Source: Patiria pectinifera (taxonomy: Eukaryota > Echinodermata > Asteroidea > Valvatida > Asterinidae). Taken from it: a stretch of DNA of 64,000 nt. This document shows, one piece after another, positions 31,791 to 43,189 of this stretch. Position numbers and translations under genes: made by a program. Within the stretch, counting starts at the first letter, position 1. Each line of letters opens with the position of its first letter. The stretch covers positions 28,646,392 to 28,710,391 of the forward strand of contig CM057142.1 in assembly GCA_029964075.1 (NCBI GenBank), in the 5' to 3' direction. The notes beneath the pieces were generated by a model. It did not search any database. It saw only the letters and a program-made list of their open reading frames with translations, and was not told where the DNA came from.

Positions 31791-32284
31791 TGATTTTTTT
31801 TTAATCCTCTATCTTTTATACTTTGGTTTAGTTTGATATCATTACATCTGTTCGGCAGATGTACGGTTTTTTTGAAAACGAAACAGAGGTCCATGTCATG
31901 AATCATTGAATCATAATTGACTGTGATTAAAACGGAGTTTCGTTCGATCAATATAACTACCATTATTAATGGCGCAATTTCCAATTGACGTACGAAACGC
32001 CATATTATACCGGGAAAAAAAATAAAGATGTACATTGTAATATAAACATTATTTGCATCTTTCAAATAACGTTTCTTTAATAGTGTACATTCCCAACAAA
32101 TATAGTAATTCGCAAAATAGGGGGGGGGGGGAACGCAAGAAAACAGACAAGGTTGGTACTATTTTGCTTTTGTTGTGTCCTCATAAACATTAGCGTCCTT
32201 CATAATTTGCCTTGGTGCCCTCAATCATTTGCCTTGGTGCATTTCCCCATTCCTTGGTACAAAAATTTGAGGAGGTACGGCAAT

Positions 32285-34615
32285 AGAGGCAATTTTTTTT
32301 GCCTAAACAGCAAATTCTGCCCAATTTAATTCCAAAAGCAAGGTTAACCCCTTACATCTGAAATTTTTCAGAAACATTTGATTTTGCTCAATTTCGCTAA
32401 AATATGCAAGGTTCATCCCTTACAATTTGAAACTTTTCATAAACATCTCATTTTGCCCAATTTTGCTAAAAATGCAAGGTTAACCCCTTACAATTTGAAT
32501 TTTTTCATAAATGTCTAATTTTGCCAAATTTAACTTAAAGCAAGGTTAATCCCTTACATCTGAATTTTTTCAGAAGCATCTGATTTTGCCCTAATTTGGC
32601 AAAGTTAACCCCTTACAATTTGAGATTTTTCATACAAATCTGATTTTGTCCAATTTTGCTAAAAATGCAAGGGGCACCCCTTAAATCTGAAATTTTTCAG
32701 AAACATTTGATTTTGCCCAATCTCGCTAAAATATGCAAGGTTCATCCCTTACAATTTGAAACATTTCATAAACATTTCATTTCATTTGCCGAATTTCACT
32801 AAAACAGCAAGGATAATCCCTTACATCTGAATTTTTTCAGAAACATCTGATTTTGCCCAATTTTGCTAAAATATGCAAGATTGACCCCTTACAATTTGTC
32901 ATTTTTCATAAAAATCTAATTTTGCCCAATTTTGCTAAAAATGCAAGGTTAACCCCTTACAATTTGAATTTTTTCATGAACAGCTAATTTTGCCCAATTT
33001 CATTCAAAAAGCAAGGTTAACCCCTTACATCTGAAATTTTTCATAAAAAGCTAGTTTTGCCCAATTTTCACTACAAAAAAAAAAACAAGGTTAACCCCTT
33101 CCAATCTGCAATTTTTCAGAAACATCTGATTTTGCCCTAATTTGGCAAGGTTAACCCCTTACAATTTGAGATTTTTCATACAAATCTGCTTTTGTCCAAT
33201 TTTGCTAAAAATGCAAGGTTCATCCCTTACAATCTGGAATTTTCAATAAACACCTGATTTTGCCCTATTTTGCTGAAAATTGCAAGGTTAGTTCCCCTTA
33301 CAATTTGAAATTTTTCATAAACAGCTAATTTTGCCAAATGTTATTCAAAAAGCAAGGTTAACCTCTTACATCTGAAATTTTTCAGAGACATCTGATTTTG
33401 CCCAATTTTGCTAAAATATGCAAGGTTCACCCCTTACAATTTGAAATTTTTCATAAACATCTCATTTTGCCCAATAGCGCTAAAAATGCAAGGTAAACCA
33501 CTTACAATTTGAAATTTTTCATAAACAGCCAATTTTGCCCAATTTCATTCAAAAAGCAAGGTTAACCCCTTACATCTGAAATTTTTCATAAAAAGCTAGT
33601 TTTGCCCAATTTTCACTACAAAAAAAAAACAAGGTTAACCCCTTCCAATCTGCAATTTTTCAGAAACATCTGATTTTGCCCTAATTTGGCAAGGTTAACC
33701 CCTTACAATTTGAGATTTTTCATACAAATCTGCTTTTGTCCAATTTTGCTAAAAATGCAAGGTTCATCCCTTACAATCTGGAATTTTCAATAAACACCTG
33801 ATTTTGCCCTATTTTGCTGAAAATTGCAAGGTTAGTTCCCCTTACAATTTGAAATTTTTCATAAACAGCTAATTTTGCCAAATGTTATTCAAAAAGCAAG
33901 GTTAACCCCTTACATCTGAAATTTTTCAGAAACATCTGATTTTGCCCAATTTCGCTAAAATATGCAAGGTTCACCCCTTACAATATGAAATTTTTCAAAA
34001 CATCTCATTTGGCCCAATAGCGCTAAAAATGCAAGGTTAACCACTTATAATTTGAAATTTTTCATAAACAGCCAATTTTGCCCAATTTTATTCAAAAAGC
34101 AAGGTTAACCCCTTACATCTGAAATTTTTCAGAAACATCTGATTTTGCCCAATTTCGCTAAAAAATATGCAAGGTTCACCCGTTACATCTGAAATTTTTC
34201 AGAAACATCTGATTTTGCCTAATCTCTCTAATATATGCAAGGTTAATCCCTTTCAATTTGAAATTTTTCATAAACGTCTAATTTTGCCAAATTTCACTAA
34301 AACAGCAACGTTAATCCCTTACATCTGATTTTTTTCAGAAACAGATCTGATTTTGCCCAATTTTGCTAAAATATGCAAGATTGACCCCTTACTATTTGAC
34401 ATTTTTCATAAAAATCTCATTTTGCCCAATTTTGCTAAAAATGCAAGGTTAACCCCTTACAATTTGAAATTTTTCATGAACAGCTAATTTTGCCCAATTT
34501 CATTCAAAAAGCAAGGTTAACCCCTTACATGTGAAATTTTTCATAAACAGCTCATTTTGCCCAATTTTGCTCAAAATGCAAGGTTAACCCCTCACAATCT
34601 GTAATGTTGCCAATA
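32285..34615 (+). repeat. Satellite array 1 (about 68-bp monomers)
   Basis: About 34 monomers of the type gcaaggttaaccccttacaa, then tttgaaatttttcataaa, then catctgattttgcccaattt, then tgctaaaaat. Two variants alternate irregularly: one with CTGAAATTTTTCAG, a perfect small palindrome, and one with TTTGAAATTTTTCATAAA. A segment of about 545 bp is repeated inside (33051 and 33596). Confidence 0.95.
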
Positions 34616-36837
34616 CACGGGGCTTTTTAGACTTGCTTTTTACTGTCACTGACATGCAGGCGCGAATCCAGAGGGGTTTTTTTTGGGGGGGGGGCTGAAC
34701 CCCTCCCCTGCTCTGACACAAGGTTAGCTTTTCTGCATCGGTTATTATGTATCTGACGGGTATCGGGATCCCCCCCCCCCCCGAAAAAGCCTCTGACGTA
34801 AGTTTGGTAAATTAATATAATTAATGTGATACCGACTAGCCAATATTTTTACCAAAATACGTTTTTTGTAGTTGATGTAGAATAAAAGAATGAAATGTGG
34901 TAAGCAATTATTTGTTGGAGACCCAGAGTGTGGGATGGCCTGTGGGCCACGACCCGGCAGCTACAGGCGGCGTGATCAGCCGACGGCTCGTCCGTTTATA
35001 AGTGGCATTCTGACACCTTGAAAAACTTCACTTCCAGTGATGAATCATGATAAACAACCCGTCAAAAGAGTGAATCACAACATGCGACGGGAGCGGATCC
35101 CGGATCTTTCTCGGGGTGGGGTGGGGGGGGGGGTTCCTATCAACAAAAAAATGCTAAAATATGTACACAGGTTATTTTTTTCTCTGGACTCTTTGGCCTG
35201 CGAAAATCAATAGGTGAGGGCCGGGGTAGGGGGGGGGGCTAGCACAGTCATTTCAATGGGGGCGCTGTTCAAATCCGACGATTATTGTCAATGTGTTTCA
35301 GAATAGTGCACAAACCAAGCTGCCTCTGTCCTTATGGGTTTTTTTTTTGTTTTGTTTTTTGTTTTGTTTTGTTTTGTTTGTTTTTCATTGTCCGAGCAGG
35401 GGGGGAGGAGTTTCATATTTTTATAAATAATTTCTACGAAAACAGATTTGGGGACCCCCCCCCCCCCGGATCCACGTCTGGGCGACTCTTGTACAGTGCT
35501 TGTGTGAATTCGGTACCGGTGCGACGTCAAACCATATTCAGATTTTGTGAAGCGCATCGGGATGCACACCGGTAAATCGGCCTCAATCCATCCGCCGAGC
35601 TCATGAATAAAAGTTATACCCTCAAAAAAATTCTATATTAGAGAGTTCTGAGAGCCATAAAAATAGGGAATTGAAGAGATGTGGCAATGAACCTCTAGCC
35701 CGGACTTGGGGCGTCCAATTCTGAGCACTTTGAATGCAATTGGGCTCGAAGGTGGCGCTATTTTGCCATTTTGTGCAGGGATCGTTTTTCAAGATGGCTA
35801 CCTCTCCGCTTTAGGGAAAATAGGGGTCGTCTTCTTTGGGTGAGAATTTCTCGAAAAGTCAGTGGTCAATCCACCAAAAAATGAAAAGAAAATGACAGAT
35901 GACATGTTGATCATCATTTTTTATGTGCAGCTTAAATACCTGTGAGAGTTCTGAGTATTTTTTAAAGAATTTTGAAGTATTGGCACTTAGCACCAGTGTC
36001 TATGGGAATGTTAATGCAGGATCGCACCCATCAGCCCTTCCCGGTAAGAGGCCCTGATCATAGAGCGGGGTTACGAGCGAGGCGTTATCATACATAACAT
36101 GAAGATGCACATTATGAACAGCGCCCCTACTGTAATGTGGTGTCCTGATGTAATGTTGTTTTCATATGATACAAAAAGGGTTTTTTTTGGAATTCAGGAT
36201 GAGAACGTACCGTTCCCGTTATTTTTGAGGAAAATATAATGTTTGATTACCGGCTGATGAAGGACTGTTGGGAACAGCGAAAGGAATAGAGGTCTTATTT
36301 ACACTGATAACAAACAAATCCGTAAAAGCAAATTATCGTTTCCCTTTTTTTTTAAGGACGTCCGTATAATACTGAAATAAGAGTGACGGAGTTGAGAATC
36401 TGTATCTTTCCAAATACAAAGAGTAGAAGTAAGGCGATGATCCAGAGGGGATGCAACCCCCCCCCCCCCCCCGCTCCTGAAACACACACAAAAATGTAGA
36501 TCTATCATAAAAATGACGATCGGCTATAAACATCTGACGGGCCTGCCCCCCACCTAACAATTCCTAGATCCGCCCCTGAACGCACTTGATGCATGTTTCA
36601 AAAAGCCTACGTAATGATAGTGGTGATTATTGCGTAACGATATATATGTTTAGTAAGCACAGGTATAAACTCACGACTTTTAACGAGGCTAGCCTATACA
36701 TACAAACGAAAACGGTTGACTCATTATTGCCCCGAAATATCGACTTCTGCTCGTCCATGGAGCCAAAACAGATGCACGCAATGTTCCACGTTTCTCCACC
36801 TATTATTAAGACAAATTGTTTTTAGGAGAATTCTAAG

Positions 36838-36910
36838 GAAGCCTGATGGCCGAGTGGTTAGATTCGTCGTCCACGCATCGCGGGGTACGGGTTCGAATCC
36901 CGTCGGTGTC
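36838..36910 (+). tRNA. tRNA-like sequence (probable pseudogene), copy 2
   Basis: Same as copy 1, but the T arm is perfect (ACGGG TTCGAAT CCCGT). A and B boxes and the T-run terminator are intact. Confidence 0.5.
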
Positions 36911-36980
36911 TTTTTGCTTTTCAAGGCATGCATTATATTGAATCATTATGATGTTTAATTTCCCGGCGTAAAATACCAAC

Positions 36981-37281
36981 AGTACCTTAGCTTAACCGGT
37001 AAGCACTGCTGCTGGTACTGTCCGCAAGTTCCAGGTTGGCGCCTTCGTACAGGTTCAGGGCATTTGGTCCACTCGGGGGATCAGGGCTTAGGGGCCGCCC
37101 TGTTCCTCCCTTAGCTCTTTGCTTTTACATGGTGCCTGGCCCTCCGGGGTTATATGGATGGATAGGGAAGGAAGTGTGTATTGGTCGGGGACGCCGAGAC
37201 CCCGGAAGAGAACTAAGGGATTGGCTGGGGCATTGTTATGGCTCAGACCGATCCCTGAAAGCTTGACTAGCACATAACTTT
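36981..37281. repeat. Highly conserved block of the tandem unit, copy 2
   Basis: Identical or nearly so to 31490-31790, including the intact 76-codon frame at 37036-37266. Confidence 0.6.
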
Positions 37282-37794
37282 TTGATTTTTTTTAATCCTC
37301 TATCTTTTATACTTTGGTTTAGTTTGATATCATTACATCTGTTCGGCAGATGTACGGTTTTTTTGAAAACGAAACAGAGGTCCATGTCATGAATCATTGA
37401 ATCATAATTGACTGTGATTAAAACGGAGTTTCGTTCGATCAATATAACTACCATTATTAATGGCGCAATTTCCAATTGACGTACGAAACGCCATATTATA
37501 CCGGGAAAAAAAATAAAGATGTACATTGTAATATAAACATTATTTGCATCTTTCAAATAACGTTTCTTTAATAGTGTACATTCCCAACAAATATAGTAAT
37601 TCGCAAAATAGGGGGGGGGGGGAACGCAAGAAAACAGACAAGGTTGGTACTATTTTGCTTTTGTTGTGTCCTCATAAACATTAGCGTCCTTCATAATTTG
37701 CCTTGGTGCCCTCAATCATTTGCCTTGGTGCATTTCCCCATTCCTTGGTACAAAAATTTGAGGAGGTACGGCAATAGAGGCAATTTTTTTTGCC

Positions 37795-39750
37795 TAAACA
37801 GCAAATTTTGCCCAATTTAATTCCAAAAGCAAGGTTAACCCCTTATATCTGAAATTTTTCAGAAACATTTGATTTTGCCCAATCTCGCTAAAATATGCAA
37901 GGTTCATCCCTTACAATTTGAAACTTTTCATAAACATATCTCATTTTGCCCAATTTTGCTAAAAATGCAAGGTTAACCCCTTACAATTTGAAATTTTTCA
38001 TAAATGTCTAATTTTGCCAAATTTAACTTCAAAAGCAAGGTTAATCCCTTACATCTGAATTTTTTCAGAAGCATCTGATTTTGCCCAATTTTGCTAAAAA
38101 TGCAAGATTAACCCCTTACAATTTGAGATTTTTCATAAAAATCTGGTCTTGCCCAGTTTTGCTAAAAATGCAAGTGGCACCCCTTAAATCTGAAATTTTT
38201 CAGAAACATTTGATTTTGCCCAATCTCGCTAAAATATGCAAGGTTCATCCCTTACAATTTGAAACATTTCATAAACATTTCATTTCATTTGCCGAATTTC
38301 ACTAAAACAGCAAGGATAATCCCTTACATCTGAATTTTTTCAGAAACATCTGATTTTGCCCAATTTTGCTAAAATATGCAAGATTGACCCCTTACAATTT
38401 GTCATTTTTCATAAAAATCTAATTTTGCCCAATTTTGCTAAAAATGCAAGGTTAACCCCTTACAATTTGAATTTTTTCATGAACAGCTAATTTTGCCCAA
38501 TTTCATTCAAAAAGCAAGGTTAACCCCTTACATCTGAAATTTTTCATAAAAAGCTAGTTTTGCCCAATTTTCACTACAAAAAAAAAACAAGGTTAACCCC
38601 TTCCAATCTGCAATTTTTCAGAAACATCTGATTTTGCCCTAATTTGGCAAGGTTAACCCCTTACAATTTGAGATTTTTCATACAAATCTGCTTTTGTCCA
38701 ATTTTGCTAAAAATGCAAGGTTCATCCCTTACAATCTGGAATTTTCAATAAACACCTGATTTTGCCCTATTTTGCTGAAAATTGCAAGGTTAGTTCCCCT
38801 TACAATTTGAAATTTTTCATAAACAGCTAATTTTGCCAAATGTTATTCAAAAAGCAAGGTTAACCCCTTACATCTGAAATTTTTCAGAAACATCTGATTT
38901 TGCCCAATTTCGCTAAAATATGCAAGGTTCACCCCTTACAATATGAAATTTTTCAAAACATCTCATTTGGCCCAATAGCGCTAAAAATGCAAGGTTAACC
39001 ACTTATAATTTGAAATTTTTCATAAACAGCCAATTTTGCCCAATTTTATTCAAAAAGCAAGGTTAACCCCTTACATCTGAAATTTTTCAGAAACATCTGA
39101 TTTTGCCCAATTTCGCTAAAAAATATGCAAGGTTCACCCGTTACATCTGAAATTTTTCAGAAACATCTGATTTTGCCTAATCTCTCTAATATATGCAAGG
39201 TTAATCCCTTTCAATTTGAAATTTTTCATAAACGTCTAATTTTGCCAAATGTTATTCAAAAAGCAAGGTTAACCTCTTACATCTGAAATTTTTCAGAGAC
39301 ATCTGATTTTGCCCAATTTTGCTAAAATATGCAAGGTTCACCCCTTACAATTTGAAATTTTTCATAAACATCTCATTTTGCCCAATAGCGCTAAAAATGC
39401 GAGGTTCACCCCTTACAATTTGAAATTTTTCATAAACAGCCAATTTTGCCCAATTTTATTCAAAAAGCAAGGTTAACCCCTTACATCTGAAATTTTTTAG
39501 AAACATCTGACTTTGCCCAATTTCGCTAAAATATGTAAGGTTCACCCCTTACAATTTGAAATTTTTCAAAAACATCTCATTTTGCCCAATAGCGCTAAAA
39601 ATGCAAGGTTAACCACTTACATCTGAATTTTTTCAGAAGCATCTGATTTTGCCCAATTTTGCTAAAATATGCAAGATTAACCCCTTACAATTTGACATTT
39701 GCCCAATTTTGCTCAAAATGCAATGTTAACCCCTTACAATCTGTAATGTT
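37795..39750 (+). repeat. Satellite array 2
   Basis: Same monomers and orientation as array 1. Long stretches (for example 38160-39235) follow array 1 monomer by monomer, but some of the internal 545-bp repeats are missing. This is consistent with unequal exchange after duplication. Confidence 0.95.
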
Positions 39751-41918
39751 GCCATTACACGGGGCTTTTTAGACTTGCTTTTTACTGTCACTGTCATGCA
39801 GGCGCGAATCCTGCATTTGGGGGGGGGGGGTTGAACCCCTCCCCTGCTCTGACACAAGGTAAGCTATTCTGCATCGGTTATTATGAATCTGACTGGTCTC
39901 GGGATCCCCCCCCCCACCCCCCGCTAAAGCCTCTGACGTAAGTTTGGTAAATTGATATAATTAATGTGATACCGACTTGCCAATATTTTTACCAAAATGA
40001 AGTTTTTTGTAGTTGATGTAGAATTAAAGAATGAAATGTGGTAAGCAATTATTTGTTGGAGACCCAGAGTGTGGGAAGGCCTGTGGGCCACGACCCGGCA
40101 GCTATAGGCGGCGTGATATCATCATATCAGCCGATGGCTCGTCCGTTTATAAGTAGCAATTTGACACCTTGAAAAACTTCAGTGATGAATGTAAACGACC
40201 TGTCAAAAGAGTGAATCACAACAGGCGACAAGGGCGGGGGGTTGGGGGTTCCCATCAACAAAAAATGCAAATATTATGTACACAGGTTATTTTTTTTTGT
40301 GGACTCTTTGGCCTGCGAAAACAATAGGTGAGGTCCGGGGGGCCCAGCACAATCATTTCAATGGGGGCTTTTCAAATCCGATGATTATTGTCAATGTGTT
40401 TCAGAATAGTGCACAAACAAAGCTGCCTCTGTCCTTATTTTTTGTTGTGTGTGTGTGTGTCCTTGCATTATTTTTTTTTCAAATAATTTCTACGAAAACA
40501 GATTTGAGGACCCCCCGCGGATCTGCGCCTGGGCAACTCTTTTGACAGTGCTAGTGTGAATTCGATACCGGTGCGACGTCAAATCATATTCAGATTCTGT
40601 GAAGCGCATCGGGATGCACACCGGTAAATCGGCCTCAATCCATCCTCAGAGCTCATGAATAAAGTTATACCCTCAAAAAATTCTATAATAGAGAGTTCTG
40701 AGAGCCATAAAATTGGGAATTGAAGAGATACGACAATGAACCTCTAGCCCGGACTTGGGGCTTCAAATTCTGAGCACTTTGGATGCAATAGGGCTAGCAG
40801 GTGGCGCTTTTTTGCCATGTTGTGCAGGGATCGTTTTTCTAGATGGCTACTTCTCCGCTTTGGGGAAAATAGGGGTCATCTTCTTTGGGTGAGAATATCT
40901 CGAAAAGTCAACGGTCAATCCACCAAAAAATGAAAAGAAAATGACAGATGACATGTTGATCATCATTTTTCTGTGCAGCTAAAATACCTGTGAGAGTTTT
41001 GCGTATTTTTAAAAGAATTTTGAAGTATGGGCACTTAGCACCAGTGTCTATGGGAATTTTAATGCAGGATCGCACCCATCAGCCCTTCCTGGTCCATGCG
41101 CTAGCGCTCTAGAGGCCCTGATTACAGAGCGGGGGTTACGAGCGAGGCGTTATCATACATAACATGAAGATGCACATTATGAAGAGCGCCCCTACTGTAA
41201 TGTGGTGTCCTGATGTAATGTTGTTTTCATATGATACAAAAAGGTTTTTTTTTAGAATTCAGGATGAGAACGTACCGTTCCTGTTATTTTTGAGGAAAAG
41301 AATGTTTGATTACCGGCTGATGAAGGACTGTTGGGAACAGCGTAAGGAATAGAGGTCTTATTTACACTGATAACAAACAAATCCGTAAAAGCAAATTATC
41401 GTTTCTTTTTTCTTTTTTAAGGACCTCCGTATAATATTGAAATAGGAGTGACGGAGTTGAGAATCTGTATCTTTCCAAATACAAAGAGTAGAAGTCAGGC
41501 GCAGATCCAGAGGGGGTGGAACCCCCCCCCCCCCCGCCCGCTCCTGAAACACACCAAAAAATGTAGATTTATTATAAAAATGACACGGTGTGCCTGTCCG
41601 CAACAATCAGCTATAAACATCTGACGGGCCTGCCCCCAACAATTCCTAGATCCGCCCCTGAACGCACTCGATGCATGTTTCAAAAAGCCTACATAATAAT
41701 AGTGGTGATGGTTGCGTAACGATATATATGTTTAGCACAGGTATAAACTCACGACTTTTAACGAGGCTAGCCTATACAAACAAACGAAAACAGTTGACTA
41801 ATTATTGCCCCGAAATATCGACTTCTCTTCGTCCATGGAGCCAAAACAGATGCACACAGCAATGTTCCACGTTTCTCCACCTATTATTAAGACAAATTGT
41901 TTTTAGGAGAATTCTAAG

Positions 41919-41991
41919 GAAGCCTGATGGCCGAGTGGTTAGATTCGTCGTCCACGCATCGCGGGGCACGGGTTCGAATCCCGTCGGTGTC
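41919..41991 (+). tRNA. tRNA-like sequence (probable pseudogene), copy 3
   Basis: A and B boxes, a nearly perfect T arm and the T-run terminator are conserved despite the divergence of the surrounding unit. Confidence 0.5.
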
Positions 41992-42062
41992 TTTTTGCTT
42001 TTCAAGGCATGCATTATATTGAATCATCATAAGATGTTTAATTTCCCGGCGTAAAATACCAA

Positions 42063-42364
42063 CAGTACCTTAGCTTAACCGGTAAGCACTGCTGCTGGTA
42101 CTGTCCGCGAGTTCCAGGTTGGCGCCTTCGTACAGGTTCAGGGCATTTGGTCCACTCGGAGGATCAGGGCTTAGGGGCCGCCCTGTTCCTCCCTTAGCTC
42201 TTTGCTTTTACATGGTGCCTGGCCCTCCGGGGTTATATGGATGGACAGGGAAGGAAGTGTGTATTGGTCGGGGACGCCGAGACCCCGGAAGAGAACTAAG
42301 GGATTGGCTGGGGCATTGTTATGGCTCAGACCGATCCCTGAAAGCTTGACTAGCACATAACTTT
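42063..42364. repeat. Highly conserved block of the tandem unit, copy 3
   Basis: I count three substitutions relative to copy 1: an A-to-G in cgcaagttcc, a silent G-to-A, and a T-to-C giving Ile to Thr. The 76-codon frame (42119-42349) stays open. Confidence 0.6.
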
Positions 42365-42844
42365 TAAAAAAAAAATTTTATCCTCAATCTTTTATACTTT
42401 GGTTTAGTTTGATATTTACATCTGCTCAGCAGATGTACGGTAGTTTTGAAAATGAAACAGAGGTGTATGTCATGAATCAATGAATCATAACTGACTGTAA
42501 TTAAAACGGAGTTTCGTTCGATCAATATGACTACAATTATTAATCGCGCAATCTCCAATTGACAAAAGAAACGCCATATTATACCATATTGAAAAATAAA
42601 GATGTACATTGTAATATAAACATTATTTACATCTTTCAAATAACGTTTTTTTAATAGTGAACATTTCCAACAAGTATAGTAATTCGCAAAATAGTGGGAA
42701 AACAAAGCCCATCACCCTTGCAACTGGAAATACAAAATGAAAAACAAAGTCAAATGGAATACAAATATGTACAAGGATTGAATTGGGAAAAAATCCATTA
42801 CATGGGGCTTTTACCGACTTGGATTTCACTGTCAGTTTCATGCA

Positions 42845-43030
42845 GGTGCGGATCCAAAGGAGGTTTTCGGGGGTCGAACCCCTCCCCTGCACTGACACAA
42901 AAAAGTAAAGCTATTCTGCAGCTGTTATTTTGTATTTGACGGGCCTGATGATCTGACGGACCTGACCCCCCCCGCACGGCAAACCCCACCACTGGCTGAT
43001 CCAGGAATTTTCGCAGGGGGAGGGGGGTTC
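42845..43030. repeat. Truncated tandem unit 4
   Basis: Begins gcaggtgcggatccaaagg and resembles the first bases of units 2 and 3 (gtcgaacccctcccctgc then tgacacaa). It stops after about 170 bp and passes straight into satellite. Confidence 0.65.
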
Positions 43031-43034
43031 ATCG

Positions 43035-43185
43035 GGAAAAGGTTAACCCTTACATCTGAAATTTTTCATAAACATCTAATTTTGCCAAATTTTACTAAAA
43101 AAGCAGGGTTAATGCCTTACATCTGCAATTTTTCAGAAACATCTGATTTTGCCGAATGTCGCTAACATACGCAAGGGGCACCCCA
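43035..43185 (+). repeat. Satellite array 3, forward stub
   Basis: About two monomers in the same orientation as arrays 1 and 2, ending at an orientation switch near 43180-43190. Confidence 0.85.
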
Positions 43186-43189
43186 AAAT

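Larger units (their letters stand above)
29190..32280. repeat. Tandem unit 1, non-satellite part
   Basis: About 3.1 kb present again at 34660-37790 with few differences (offset about 5492) and at 39800-42840 with more. It contains G- and C-tract elements (about 29596-29999), a tRNA-like sequence (31346-31418), a conserved block (31490-31790) and ends before the satellite. No ORF longer than about 100 codons. Confidence 0.9.
34660..37790. repeat. Tandem unit 2, non-satellite part
   Basis: Nearly identical to unit 1 base by base, with small changes in G/C-run lengths and isolated substitutions. This indicates recent duplication or gene conversion. It starts after a boundary with gcaggcgcgaatccagaggg. 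Confidence 0.92.
39800..42840. repeat. Tandem unit 3, non-satellite part, more diverged
   Basis: Collinear with units 1 and 2 but with many small indels and substitutions. The usual satellite is absent: at 42795-42850 the closing boundary (cacggggct-like, then ctgtcagtttcatgcaggtg) follows directly. Confidence 0.88.

Noticed and set aside
38081..38305. 74-codon open frame with repeated PNLAKICKVHPLQFE-like words
   Set aside because: Translation of satellite monomers near a multiple of three in length; interrupted in neighbouring monomers and arrays.
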